A stretch of DNA of 64,000 nucleotides. Origin: Citreicoccus inhibens. Its GTDB lineage: Bacteria > Myxococcota > Myxococcia > Myxococcales > Myxococcaceae. The stretch covers positions 62,001 through 126,000 of the forward strand of contig NZ_JAHNZT010000006.1 in the NCBI RefSeq assembly GCF_019039035.1, given 5' to 3'. Of this stretch, positions 24,035 to 33,112 are shown in pieces (positions within the stretch are counted from its first letter, which is position 1; each line of letters starts with the position of its first letter). A model generated the notes under the pieces. The model ran no database searches. It saw only the letters and a program-made list of their open reading frames with translations, and had not been told where the DNA came from. The translations under genes and the position numbers were made by a program.

Positions 24035-26728
24035 ATGCCTTCCGCCCTCACCGCCTCCCAGATTCGCGAGGCGTTCCTCGCGTTCTTTGAAGAGCGGAGC
24101 CACCGCCGCGTGGCCTCCTCTTCGCTGGTGCCCGCCAACGATCCGACCCTGCTCTTCACCAACGCCGGCATGGTGCAGTTCAAGGACGTCTTCACCGGCC
24201 GCGAGAAGCGCGACTACAGCCGCGCCACCACGTCGCAGAAGTGCGTGCGCGCAGGCGGCAAGCACAACGACCTCGACAACGTGGGCTACACCGCGCGGCA
24301 CCACACGTTCTTCGAGATGCTCGGCAACTTCTCCTTCGGCGACTACTTCAAGTCCGACGCCATCGCGTACGGCTGGGAGTTCGTGACGAAGACGTTGGGC
24401 CTCTCGACCGAGCGGCTCGCCGTCACCGTGTTCAACGGCGAGGGCGGCATCCCGTGGGACGAGGAAGCCTACGAGCTGTGGGCCAAGCAGGGCGTCGCGC
24501 GCGACCGCATCTACAAGCTCGGGCTCAAGGACAACTTCTGGGCCATGGGCGACACCGGCCCGTGCGGTCCTTGCTCCGAGATCCACTACCACCAGGGCGA
24601 TGACATCCCCTGTGTGGAGGAGGCCCAGGGCAACAAGTGCCAGGGCGTCGCGTGTGACTGCGACCGGTGGCTGGAGATCTGGAACCTCGTGTTCATGCAG
24701 TTCGAGCGCAAGGAGAAGGACGCCCCGCTCATCCCGCTGCCCAAGCCGTCCATCGACACGGGCGCCGGTCTGGAGCGCATCGCCTCGGTCGTGCAGGGCA
24801 AGCGCTCCAACTACGACACGGACCTCTTCCAGAGCATCATCTCCACCGTCAGCGCGCTGACAGGGACGGCGTACACCCAAGAGGGCGGCGCCTCCATGCG
24901 CGTGGTGGCGGACCACGCGCGCGCCACGGCATTCCTCGTGGCCGATGGTGTCCAGCCCTCCAACGAGGGCCGCGGCTACGTCCTGCGCCGCATCATGCGC
25001 CGCGCGGTGCGCCACGGCACGCTGCTCGGCCTGAAGGAGCTGTTCTTCTTCAAGGTCGTGGATCGCGTCATCGAGCTGATGGGCGAGGCCTATCCCGAGC
25101 TGCGCGAGAGCCGCAGCTTCATCCTCGAGGTCGCGAAGCATGAGGAGGAAGGCTTCCGCAAGACGCTCGACCGCGGCCTGAAGCTCATCGACGAGGAGCT
25201 GGGTCGGCTCCAGCAGCGCGGCGAGAAGGTGCTCTCCGGCAAGGTCGTCTTCCTGCTGCACGGCACCTACGGCTTCCCGTGGGACCTCACGCAGATCATC
25301 GCGCGCGAGCGCGGCCACGACGTGGACCTCGATGGCTTCAAGAAGGAACTCGAGGACGAGGCCAACCGCGCGGGGTTCTCGGGCTCGGGGCAGAAGGCGG
25401 TCGGCGAGGTCTACCAGAAGCTGCTGGCGAACCTGGGCCCCACCGAGTTCCTTGGCTACACCGGCGAGGGCCATGAGGGCGAAGGCAGCATCCGCGCCAT
25501 CGTGCAGGACGGCGTGGAGGTGATGCAGGCGTCGGCCGGAGCGAAGGTCGAGATCATCATCGACCGCACGCCCTTCTACGGCGAGTCCGGCGGGCAGGTG
25601 GGCGACACCGGCCGCATCGTGGGACATGGCGGCAAGGCCGTGGCGCGCGTGCTGGACGCGCAGCGCCCGGTGCAAGGACTCATCGTCCACTCCGCCGAGG
25701 TGTCCGAGGGCACGCTCAAGGTCGGAGACATGGTGCAGACGTCGGTGGACGTGGAGCGCCGCAAGGCCATCCGCGCGAACCACTCCGCCACGCACCTGCT
25801 GCACAAGGCACTCAAGCTCGTCCTGGGTGAGCACGTGAAGCAGGCCGGCTCGGTGGTTGCTCCCGAGTCGCTGCGCTTCGACTTCTCCAACTTCTCGCCG
25901 GCGACGCTCGAGCAGCTCGAGCAGGTCGAGGACCTGGTCAACAGCTGGATCCGCGACAACGCCGAGGCGCAGACGCGCATCATGGCCATCGAGGACGCGA
26001 AGAAGTCCGGCGCGGTGGCGATGTTCGGTGAGAAGTACGGCGACACGGTGCGCGTCGTCACGGTGCATCCGGAGTCCACCGAGTTGTGCGGCGGCACGCA
26101 CGTGCGGCGCAGCGGCGACATCGGTCTGTTCAAGGTGGTGAGCGAGAGCGGCGTGGCCTCGGGCGTGCGGCGCATCGTGGCCGTCACCGGCGTGGGCGCG
26201 CTCCAGCACGTGCGCGAGCAGGAGCACGAGCTGCGCAAGGCCGCCGAGCTGCTGAAGACCTCGCCCAAGGACATCGCCAAGCGCATCGAGGCGACCCAGA
26301 AGCGGGCGAAGGAGCTGGAGCGCAAGGTGGAGGAGGTCTCCGTCAAGGCGCAGACGGCCGGCAGCAAGGACCTGTTGGAGCAGGCGCGCGAAGTGAACGG
26401 CATGAAGGTGCTGGCCACGCGCGTGGACCCCGCGGACGACAAGGTCTTCCGCGGCATGGCGGATCAGCTTCGCGATCGCATCCGCTCGGGCGTGGTGGCC
26501 ATTGGCGGCGAGAAGGACGGCCGCGCCATCATCTTGGTGGCGGCGACCAAGGACGTGGTGGCCCGGGGCATCAGCGCGGGTGACCTGGTTCGCGAGATGG
26601 CCAAGGAAGTGGGCGGCAAGGGCGGCGGCAAGGCGGACATGGCGCAGGCCGGTGGTCCGGATCCGTCCAAGCTGCCCGCGGCGCTCGAAAAGCTGTACGA
26701 GCTGGTGAAGGGCGCGGGCGCGGCGTGA
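24035..26728 (+). CDS. alaS: Alanyl-tRNA synthetase AlaS
   Basis: 897 residues, close to the usual bacterial 870-900. The catalytic domain starts 'ASQIREAFLAFFEERSHRRV' and includes 'FTNAGMVQFKDVF', 'RHHTFFEMLGNFSFGDYFK' and 'DTGAGLERI'. The editing domain has 'HSATHLLHKALK' and 'ELCGGTHVRRSGDIG', giving the zinc/editing His and Cys residues. The tail carries the coiled coil 'RIEATQKRAKELERKVEEVS' and C-Ala domain ending 'KADMAQAGGPDPSKL'. An upstream in-frame extension to 23927 has no similarity, so the ATG at 24035 is used. It charges tRNA-Ala and clears Ser/Gly mischarging. The following lipoprotein gene overlaps its stop. Confidence 0.98.
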   Translation: MPSALTASQIREAFLAFFEERSHRRVASSSLVPANDPTLLFTNAGMVQFKDVFTGREKRDYSRATTSQKCVRAGGKHNDLDNVGYTARHHTFFEMLGNFSFGDYFKSDAIAYGWEFVTKTLGLSTERLAVTVFNGEGGIPWDEEAYELWAKQGVARDRIYKLGLKDNFWAMGDTGPCGPCSEIHYHQGDDIPCVEEAQGNKCQGVACDCDRWLEIWNLVFMQFERKEKDAPLIPLPKPSIDTGAGLERIASVVQGKRSNYDTDLFQSIISTVSALTGTAYTQEGGASMRVVADHARATAFLVADGVQPSNEGRGYVLRRIMRRAVRHGTLLGLKELFFFKVVDRVIELMGEAYPELRESRSFILEVAKHEEEGFRKTLDRGLKLIDEELGRLQQRGEKVLSGKVVFLLHGTYGFPWDLTQIIARERGHDVDLDGFKKELEDEANRAGFSGSGQKAVGEVYQKLLANLGPTEFLGYTGEGHEGEGSIRAIVQDGVEVMQASAGAKVEIIIDRTPFYGESGGQVGDTGRIVGHGGKAVARVLDAQRPVQGLIVHSAEVSEGTLKVGDMVQTSVDVERRKAIRANHSATHLLHKALKLVLGEHVKQAGSVVAPESLRFDFSNFSPATLEQLEQVEDLVNSWIRDNAEAQTRIMAIEDAKKSGAVAMFGEKYGDTVRVVTVHPESTELCGGTHVRRSGDIGLFKVVSESGVASGVRRIVAVTGVGALQHVREQEHELRKAAELLKTSPKDIAKRIEATQKRAKELERKVEEVSVKAQTAGSKDLLEQAREVNGMKVLATRVDPADDKVFRGMADQLRDRIRSGVVAIGGEKDGRAIILVAATKDVVARGISAGDLVREMAKEVGGKGGGKADMAQAGGPDPSKLPAALEKLYELVKGAGAA

Positions 26729-27381
26729 GCTCCCGGTCCTCGCAATTGCCCGTGGCGTTCCTGGCGGCGGCCCTCCTCGTGGGGGGCTGCACGAAGGATG
26801 ATGCCTCGCCCAGCGAGGCCCCGGGCGCCGAGGACCGCACGCTCCAGAAGCTGCGCGCGGAGGCGGACCGGGTCCGCAAGGGAGGCGCGCCCTCCGCGCC
26901 TCCCGACGCCGTGGCGCCGCCTCGAGGAACGTTGGCGGACCTCGCGGCGGTGAGTGACGAGGGGGGCAAGCACCGCCTCGCCCTCCCCGAGCACACCGAC
27001 ACGGTGCACGTCGATACCGTGGCGATGAAGCTCACGTCCCTGGAGTCCTCCCATTCGCTCAAGGGCAATGGGAAGCTGGGGCTCACCACGGAGGACCTGT
27101 TCCTGCGCGTGCAGCTCGTCACGCAGAACGTGGGCGCGGCGGCCGTCACGCTGTCCATGGACGGCGCGCGACTCGAGGATGCGCAGGCCCAGGTGTACCG
27201 GCTCGCGCGGGATGCGCAGGCCGTGGCGGGCACGCGGCCGATGACGCGCAGCTATCCTCCGGAAGAGCGCTCGGACCTCGTCTTGCTGTTCGAAGTACCG
27301 CCGGCAACCCTGCAACAAGATGGCAGCTTGACCCTGGTGGTCCAGGGCTCTGGCGGGGACGTGCGGATCCCCTTGCGATGA
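26725..27381 (+). CDS. Lipoprotein of unknown function
   Basis: 218 residues from a GTG inside the alaS stop (GTGA). Signal peptide with lipobox 'LLVGGC' and Cys at residue 22, then a charged disordered linker ('EDRTLQKLRAEADRVRK') and Pro/Ala-rich stretch to about residue 75. The mature C-terminal domain (about 85-218) is beta-rich, with 'LFLRVQLVTQNVGAAAVTLS' and 'RSDLVLLFEVPPATLQQDGS'. This resembles immunoglobulin-like domains of the DUF4352 kind, though I cannot confirm the family. It overlaps the next gene (ATGA), which ties it to the PilZ-Hsp70 protein. Confidence 0.8.
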   Translation: MSSRSSQLPVAFLAAALLVGGCTKDDASPSEAPGAEDRTLQKLRAEADRVRKGGAPSAPPDAVAPPRGTLADLAAVSDEGGKHRLALPEHTDTVHVDTVAMKLTSLESSHSLKGNGKLGLTTEDLFLRVQLVTQNVGAAAVTLSMDGARLEDAQAQVYRLARDAQAVAGTRPMTRSYPPEERSDLVLLFEVPPATLQQDGSLTLVVQGSGGDVRIPLR

Positions 27382-30300
27382 GCGGGCAGACCCCCAAGCT
27401 CCTGCCGCTGCGCATCCGGCTCCCGTACACGACGGAAGAGGAGTTCATCGAGAAGTACGGCTCGAACGTGGCGCGTGCGGGCGTCTTCGTCGCCACGCGT
27501 GCGCTGAAGCCCGAGGGGACCGGGCTGGCCTTCGAGTTCGTGCTCGCGGATGGCACTCGCCTGCTGCGCGGCGAGGGCGTGGTGATGAAGACGCAGTCCG
27601 AGGCGGGCAGCGGTCGCACCGGGATGAAGGTGCGCTTCGTGAAGCTCGATGCCGCGAGCAAGGCGCTCATCGACCGCGTGGTCGCGAAGCGAGGCGGCGC
27701 GGAGGCCTTGCTGAAGGACAGCGCGGCGCTGCCTCCGGGGCTCGTGCGGCGGACCCCTCCGTCGCATCACGCCGGGCCACCTCAAGCACCGGCGCCCCGC
27801 CCTGCGCCCCCGCCACCCACTCCAGAGCCCGACGACTTCGATATCGACGTCAATCCGTCGTTCTTGGAGCCGCCTCGCGGGCCGGACCCCGTCGCGCCGG
27901 TCTCCCAAGATGAAGTGAAGGCACAGCGGCTGGATGCGTGGCTGCCCTCGGATGCGATGGGACACGCCGCCCACGCAGAGTCCGAGCAGCGCACGACACA
28001 CACCGAGTTCGCCCGTTCCACCGCATACGGTGAGGACTCGCAGCACGTCCCAACGGCCACGGACGGAAGCGCTCGCTCCGCGCCCATTCACAGCGACGAC
28101 ACACACCACGCGCCTGGGGCTGCGCACGGCGACGCTCTTCACCCGCCCTCCCTCTCTTCCAGCGAGGACACGCGGAGTTCGCGAGCCGCGGATGAAGGAC
28201 CTCGAAGCCAACACGAACGCTCGCACGTCAGCGCGGAGACTCGGACGAGTCCCCCGCGCACGGAGACGCCGTCCTGGTATCAAGCCCCGGACGAGGACAC
28301 GTCCAACGAGGTACCGCGCGCATTCACCGCGAAGCTCGGGACCACGCAACTCGGCGCGCCAAGCGTCTCCGCAGGGCCACCGCCGAGTCGACCGACTGAC
28401 GCTCCGACACGTTCGGACACGAGCCACGGTGACGGGAGGCTGCTGGCGACGCCGCATTCGGTTGAGTCGCTCGAACCCGCCTCGCTGCTTCAGCCGGGCA
28501 GCGCGTTCTCGAAAGCAGCAGCGGGCCAGCCGTCGACCTCTCCTGCAACCCGTCCTGCTTGGGAGGATTCGAACCGTCCCTCTCTGGCGGCATCAGACTC
28601 GGACGACGCTGACTCCAGCGCCCATTCTGCCTCTGCTCGCATTGACGGCCATGACGAGACAGAAGCCCCGAACAAGTCGGATGTGCTTCCCAGCCTGCGC
28701 GATCGCGTTAGCGCCGAGGAGCGTGCGGAAGCGCCCACTCAGGTCACAGAGTTCGACACGGAGTCTGGCTCCAAGACCGCGCATCCGCGCAGCCTGGACG
28801 TGTCACCCGAGGCCACGTCCCACCGCGAAGCATTCGCCGCCGATGCGCTCGCGACGGGGCAATCTCCTGAGTCGGTATCCGCAGCGACGGGCAGCGCGGA
28901 CACGCTCGATGAGCCAAGCGGCGTAGCGACACAGGCAATCGCACGCACAAGGACATCCGACCCCGAAGGCATCAGTGAGTCCTCGCTCGAAGGAGGAACG
29001 GAGACCCCTCCATCTGTCGCCCCGCTGATTCGCGAGAGCGCGACTTCATCCGCCGCCTCCGACAGCCATTCGACGCACAACGTTGACCGAAACGCGACGT
29101 CGAGCACGGGCGACGCCGAGGGCGATGCCTTCGCGGCGGCGTTCGAGTCCGCATCCCTGCCCAGCGACGTGCCCTCGTCCGCTCGCACGTCACCGGTTCA
29201 AGCCGAGCATTCGGCGGTCATCGCTTCGACAAACAGCGCGGAGCCGATGCGTCCTCACGAGGGGGCACCACCGGTCCGTTTCGAGGTGCAAGAGACCGCG
29301 AGCCCAGCGATTGACTCGGCCCACATTGGCAACACCGAGCTGACGAATCCGTCACCCGAGGCATCGGGGTCGGAACTCAACTCGGGCGACTTCAGCCGAG
29401 CGACGACAGACTCCACCGCCGTGCCGACGGTGGACCTTCTGGGCCATGAGCCCGCGACGTCTCGTTCGGCGCTCGACTCGACGTCGTCAGGGGATGGCGC
29501 CTCGCATGACCCGCTCGCTGCGAATGTAGATGCGCCACAGGTCACTGCTGAGGTGCCTCGCGCTCAGCTCGACTCCGCGCCGCTAGGGGAGGTCGCCGCG
29601 GCGGACTCGCTCGCGGCGAACGCAGAGACCCCGCAGGGCACTGCCGAGACTCATCCCTCCGAGTTCAGCTCGATACCTTCAGGGAATGTCGCCGCGACTG
29701 AGTCGCTCCCGGCAAGCCCAGAGACACCGCAGGGCACTGCGGAGGCGCCTCGCTCGCAGCTCGACTCAGCACCTCAGGAGAATGGTGTCGCGACTGAGTC
29801 ATTCGCGGCGAACTCGGAGGGACCGCAGGACACTTCAGCGAATCCTCGCTCGCAGCTCGACTCGGCGCATCTAGTGAATGGCGCCGCGACCGAGTCGTTC
29901 GGGACACACACAAAGGCCGCGCAGGACGCTGACGAGGCGCATCCCTCGCGGCTCGACTCGACGCCTCGGGAGAATGGTGTCGCGACCGAGTCGCTCGCGG
30001 CGAACGTAGAAGCACCGCAGGTCACTGCCGAGAGTCCTCGCCCACAGCTCGATTCGACACGCCGCGAGAATGGTGTCGCGGCTGGAGCGTTCGCAACGAG
30101 CGCCGAGGCACCGCAGGGTTCTGTCGAGAGTGTTCGCTCGCCGCTCGACTCAGCGGCGCTGGGGAATGGCTTCGCGACTGGGCCGCTCGCGGCGAACGCG
30201 GAGGCGCATCAGCAGGCCACGGCGGAGACGCCTCGGTCGCCACTCGATGCGACCCCTCCAGGAAATGGCTCCACGGGCGATTCGCTCGCAACGAGTGCAG

Positions 30301-32318
30301 AGGAGCATCGAGTCACGGCGGAGGCACCTCCGTCGAAGACGGATTCGACGACGCCTCGAGATGGCGTTGCGACCGGGCCACTCGAAGTGCACGCGGAGAC
30401 ACGTCGAGGCGGTGCCGAGAGTCCTCCGTCATCGCTCGACTCGATGCACTCCGAGGTGGCCTCGACTCGTGCTTCGGGGGTGACGTCTCCGGAGGTGGCT
30501 CACACCCCCGCCGAGGGTGCGTCTTCGCCTCCTCCTGCGGCGCACTCTCACGTGCCTGCAACGGAGCCCCGGGCGGCAAATACCTCCCACACTTCAGACG
30601 CGGCCCGGGCACTGCCTCACATTGGCGCGGACTCCCTCCCGGCGACTCCTCGCGCTGAGCCCGCTTTCGACTCCGACTCCGCGCTCCCTCGCAATCGGCG
30701 CCGTGCCTTGCTGGAGGTTCCGGTCTCGGGTCCCACCCCCACGCTTCCCGAGGTGGTCCTCGGCATCGACCTCGGCACTTCGCATGCGCGGGTCGCCGTC
30801 TTTCATGACGGTTCGGCCACGCTCGTGCCCCTCCCCGGCCTGGATGAGCCCCACCTGCCGGCCATGCTCGCGGTCGACAGCGGTGGTGAGCTGCTCGTGG
30901 GCTCCGCCGCGCTCGTCGAGAGTTCACGCGCCCCCCGCCGCGCGACCGGCGCCCTGAAGCGACTGCTGGGCTTGCGCGCCCGCTCACCGCTGTTGCGCTG
31001 GCTCGGACCACAGCTTCCTTTCACCGTGGCCACCGATTCACGCGGTGACGCGGGGGTGGAGCTCGGTGGGCGCGTCGTCGCTCCCACGATCTTCGCGGCG
31101 ATGCTGCTGCGAGAGCTTCGCCATGCGGCTTCGACGTTCGTCGGCCGAAATGTGACCCGCGCGGTCATCTGCGCCCCCGCGCACTTCACCGAGCGCCAGC
31201 GCGCGGTCCTTCGCGAAGCGGCCGCCATCGTGGGCCTCGATGTCCCTCGCGTCCTCACCAACGGGGCTGCCGCCGCGCTCGCCTACGGTCACGGCCGAGG
31301 GCTCGCTCGCAAGCGCGTGCTGGTGGTGGATCTCGGCGGAGGAGGGCTCGAGGTCTGCGTCGTCCAGGTCACTGGCGATGACCTGGAGATCATCACCACG
31401 GGCGCGGACCCCACGCTCGGCGGACTCGACTTCGATGCCCGCATCGCCGAGGCGCTCGTCAGCGACCTCTCCGAGCAAGGTGTCCCCCGTCCCGAGCATC
31501 TCCTCGACTGGGGTCCGCTGCGCAGCACCGCCGAGAACACCAAGCTCACCCTCTCCGAGCGCGAGCAAGCCGAGGTCTCACTCCCCGCTGGCACCGTGCC
31601 GCCGCTCACGCGAGAGCGCGCGGAGGCACTCACCGCGGACCTCGCGCAGCGCGTGGTGTCCGTGACACGCGAGGTCCTCGAGTCCAACGCGTTGTCCCCC
31701 CAGGGACTCGACGCGGTCGTCCTCGTGGGTGGCCAGTCGCGTGCCCCCCTGGTGCGGCGGCGGCTCGAAGAGAGCCTCGGCGTCCCCGTGCGCGAGGAAG
31801 CGGATCCGCGTGGCGCGGTGGCCCGAGGTGCCGCCCTGCTGGGCCAGGCGCTCCTGCTCGCCGAGGCGGGCCGTCCCGCGGCCACCATCTCCGAGGTGCT
31901 CTCCCTGCCCATCGGCGTGGCCGAGCAAGGCGGCGCGCTTCGCCGAGTCCTGGAGCGCAACACGCGACTCCCGGCCACGAAGACGCTGGTGCTCCCGGTC
32001 CTCCCCGGAGCGCTGGACCTCACCCTCTTCCAAGGGACAGCCACCCCCGCCGCGGAGAACGAGTACCTCGGCCGCCTCTCCCTCGTGGTCGAGCGCCCAG
32101 GCGACGCGGAGCTGCACTTCCACCTGTCCGCCGATGGCGCGCTCTCGCTGGAAGCCACGCTCCCCCATGGCAAGCGCCAGCCCGTCGCCCTGTCCACGGA
32201 GGACCTGGACGACGCGGCACGCGACGCCATCATCGCTCGCTCGCCCCTCGCCACCGCTCCCGAGCCGCGCCCCGCCGGGCTCCTCTCCGGACTGAAGAAG
32301 CTCTTCGGCCGGCGCTGA
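27378..32318 (+). CDS. 1646-residue PilZ-like / repeat / Hsp70 fusion protein
   Basis: Three parts. (1) Residues 8-105 form a PilZ-like domain of the Myxococcus paralogous type ('YTTEEEFIEKYGSNVARAGV'). The c-di-GMP RxxxR motif is not visible and the D/NxSxxG motif reads N30-x-A32-x-x-G35, so ligand binding is doubtful. (2) Residues about 115-1120 are Ser/Thr/Ala/Glu/Pro-rich and presumably disordered, including a 32-residue tandem repeat from about 695. (3) Residues 1125-1646 are Hsp70-like: phosphate-1 'LGIDLGTSHARVAVF' (D1131), phosphate-2 'VVDLGGGGLEVCVV' (last T of GGGT replaced by G), adenosine motif 'VVLVGGQSRAPLVRRRL' and a short beta substrate-binding domain without a long lid. It ends in basic 'LKKLFGRR'. 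Confidence 0.88.
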   Translation: MSGQTPKLLPLRIRLPYTTEEEFIEKYGSNVARAGVFVATRALKPEGTGLAFEFVLADGTRLLRGEGVVMKTQSEAGSGRTGMKVRFVKLDAASKALIDRVVAKRGGAEALLKDSAALPPGLVRRTPPSHHAGPPQAPAPRPAPPPPTPEPDDFDIDVNPSFLEPPRGPDPVAPVSQDEVKAQRLDAWLPSDAMGHAAHAESEQRTTHTEFARSTAYGEDSQHVPTATDGSARSAPIHSDDTHHAPGAAHGDALHPPSLSSSEDTRSSRAADEGPRSQHERSHVSAETRTSPPRTETPSWYQAPDEDTSNEVPRAFTAKLGTTQLGAPSVSAGPPPSRPTDAPTRSDTSHGDGRLLATPHSVESLEPASLLQPGSAFSKAAAGQPSTSPATRPAWEDSNRPSLAASDSDDADSSAHSASARIDGHDETEAPNKSDVLPSLRDRVSAEERAEAPTQVTEFDTESGSKTAHPRSLDVSPEATSHREAFAADALATGQSPESVSAATGSADTLDEPSGVATQAIARTRTSDPEGISESSLEGGTETPPSVAPLIRESATSSAASDSHSTHNVDRNATSSTGDAEGDAFAAAFESASLPSDVPSSARTSPVQAEHSAVIASTNSAEPMRPHEGAPPVRFEVQETASPAIDSAHIGNTELTNPSPEASGSELNSGDFSRATTDSTAVPTVDLLGHEPATSRSALDSTSSGDGASHDPLAANVDAPQVTAEVPRAQLDSAPLGEVAAADSLAANAETPQGTAETHPSEFSSIPSGNVAATESLPASPETPQGTAEAPRSQLDSAPQENGVATESFAANSEGPQDTSANPRSQLDSAHLVNGAATESFGTHTKAAQDADEAHPSRLDSTPRENGVATESLAANVEAPQVTAESPRPQLDSTRRENGVAAGAFATSAEAPQGSVESVRSPLDSAALGNGFATGPLAANAEAHQQATAETPRSPLDATPPGNGSTGDSLATSAEEHRVTAEAPPSKTDSTTPRDGVATGPLEVHAETRRGGAESPPSSLDSMHSEVASTRASGVTSPEVAHTPAEGASSPPPAAHSHVPATEPRAANTSHTSDAARALPHIGADSLPATPRAEPAFDSDSALPRNRRRALLEVPVSGPTPTLPEVVLGIDLGTSHARVAVFHDGSATLVPLPGLDEPHLPAMLAVDSGGELLVGSAALVESSRAPRRATGALKRLLGLRARSPLLRWLGPQLPFTVATDSRGDAGVELGGRVVAPTIFAAMLLRELRHAASTFVGRNVTRAVICAPAHFTERQRAVLREAAAIVGLDVPRVLTNGAAAALAYGHGRGLARKRVLVVDLGGGGLEVCVVQVTGDDLEIITTGADPTLGGLDFDARIAEALVSDLSEQGVPRPEHLLDWGPLRSTAENTKLTLSEREQAEVSLPAGTVPPLTRERAEALTADLAQRVVSVTREVLESNALSPQGLDAVVLVGGQSRAPLVRRRLEESLGVPVREEADPRGAVARGAALLGQALLLAEAGRPAATISEVLSLPIGVAEQGGALRRVLERNTRLPATKTLVLPVLPGALDLTLFQGTATPAAENEYLGRLSLVVERPGDAELHFHLSADGALSLEATLPHGKRQPVALSTEDLDDAARDAIIARSPLATAPEPRPAGLLSGLKKLFGRR
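29460..30527 (+). repeat. Eleven in-frame 96-bp repeats (32 residues each) in the PilZ-Hsp70 gene
   Basis: The core motif L-D-S (or variants F-S-S, L-D-A, T-D-S) recurs with codon 1 at 29472, 29568, 29664, 29760, 29856, 29952, 30048, 30144, 30243, 30339 and 30435. Every step is 96 bp except one of 99. Within each unit a consensus like P-R-S-Q-LDS-x-x-x-x-NGVAT-E-S-LAAN-x-E-APQ-x-TAE can be followed. A degenerate unit with L-N-S lies exactly 96 bp earlier, at 29376. Some blocks are conserved at the DNA level, for example GAGAATGGTGTCGCG in three units. Confidence 0.92.
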
Positions 32319-32460
32319 GGCCCGCGACCGGCGCCATCCAAGAGGTACGCCGCTCGACCCGAGGGGGAGCAGGACGCCCACCGCTCGCTGGGCCGCGCGT
32401 GCGGCGTGGCGCCCAGGTGCCCATCCTTCCGCCAGCCAACAGACGCCCGGGAGGACGCGC

Positions 32461-33087
32461 ATGGAATGGCACGCAGTGGCGAGACGCTTCCTGGTCGCGG
32501 GCACCTGCGCCATGGCCAGCCCCGCGCTCGCGGCGGATGCCACGCAGGTGGCGAAGGCCTTCGACTTCCACGCGCGCCACGTCGAGGTCGGCTTCGACGT
32601 GCGCATGGGCATTGGGTCCTTCACGGGTGACCTGGGGAAGCGCACGGATGTGGGCCCCACCTTCGGCATCAACGCATTGGCGCAGCCCTGGTCACTCGTC
32701 GGAGTGGAGCTGGGCTACGAGGGCCAGCGACTGCCCATCGACGACTCGCGTGTCCCCGCGGACGCTTCGCTCTGGCGCCACAATGGGACGTTGCTCGGCA
32801 AGTTTGGCCCGCTGCTCAAGCGCAACTGGCGGCCCTTCATCGGCGCGGGCTTCGGCGTGAGCTACCTCAACCCCTCGGATGACACGCGGGGCGTCTACTC
32901 GACGGACGTGCAGACGGAGTTCCCGCTCGCCGCGGGTGTGGACTACCGAGTCGGCCACATCTTCGCGGGCGTCCGCGCCACCTACCGCTTCATCGGGGGC
33001 GAGGGCCTCACCCTCATCCCCGGCACGCAGCAGGAGTCTCGTGGCGGACTCTTCAACGGAAACCTCGCGGTGGGCGGCCACTTCTGA
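32461..33087 (+). CDS. Outer-membrane beta-barrel protein
   Basis: 208 residues. A signal peptide ends 'SPALAAD'. The mature protein has alternating amphipathic strands separated by short turns ('HVEVGFDVRMGIGSFTGDLG', 'SLVGVELGYEGQRLPI', 'WRPFIGAGFGVSYLN', 'HIFAGVRATYRFIGGEG') and ends in 'GNLAVGGHF', with a C-terminal Phe as required for BAM insertion. It resembles small OmpA/OmpW-like eight-stranded barrels. No enzymatic motif. Stands alone, 142 bp after the large Hsp70 fusion gene. Confidence 0.78.
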   Translation: MEWHAVARRFLVAGTCAMASPALAADATQVAKAFDFHARHVEVGFDVRMGIGSFTGDLGKRTDVGPTFGINALAQPWSLVGVELGYEGQRLPIDDSRVPADASLWRHNGTLLGKFGPLLKRNWRPFIGAGFGVSYLNPSDDTRGVYSTDVQTEFPLAAGVDYRVGHIFAGVRATYRFIGGEGLTLIPGTQQESRGGLFNGNLAVGGHF

Positions 33088-33112
33088 CAGCGGCCGCCAC
33101 CCCCGCGTGGCG

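Noticed and set aside
23903-26227. 774-residue open frame antisense to alaS
   Set aside because: It mirrors the GC-rich third positions of alaS, is His/Arg/Leu-biased and has no recognisable domain. The sense frame is unmistakable AlaS.
29376-30527. CRISPR array or intergenic satellite
   Set aside because: The 96-bp period is in frame in one ORF with diverged units and no unique spacers.
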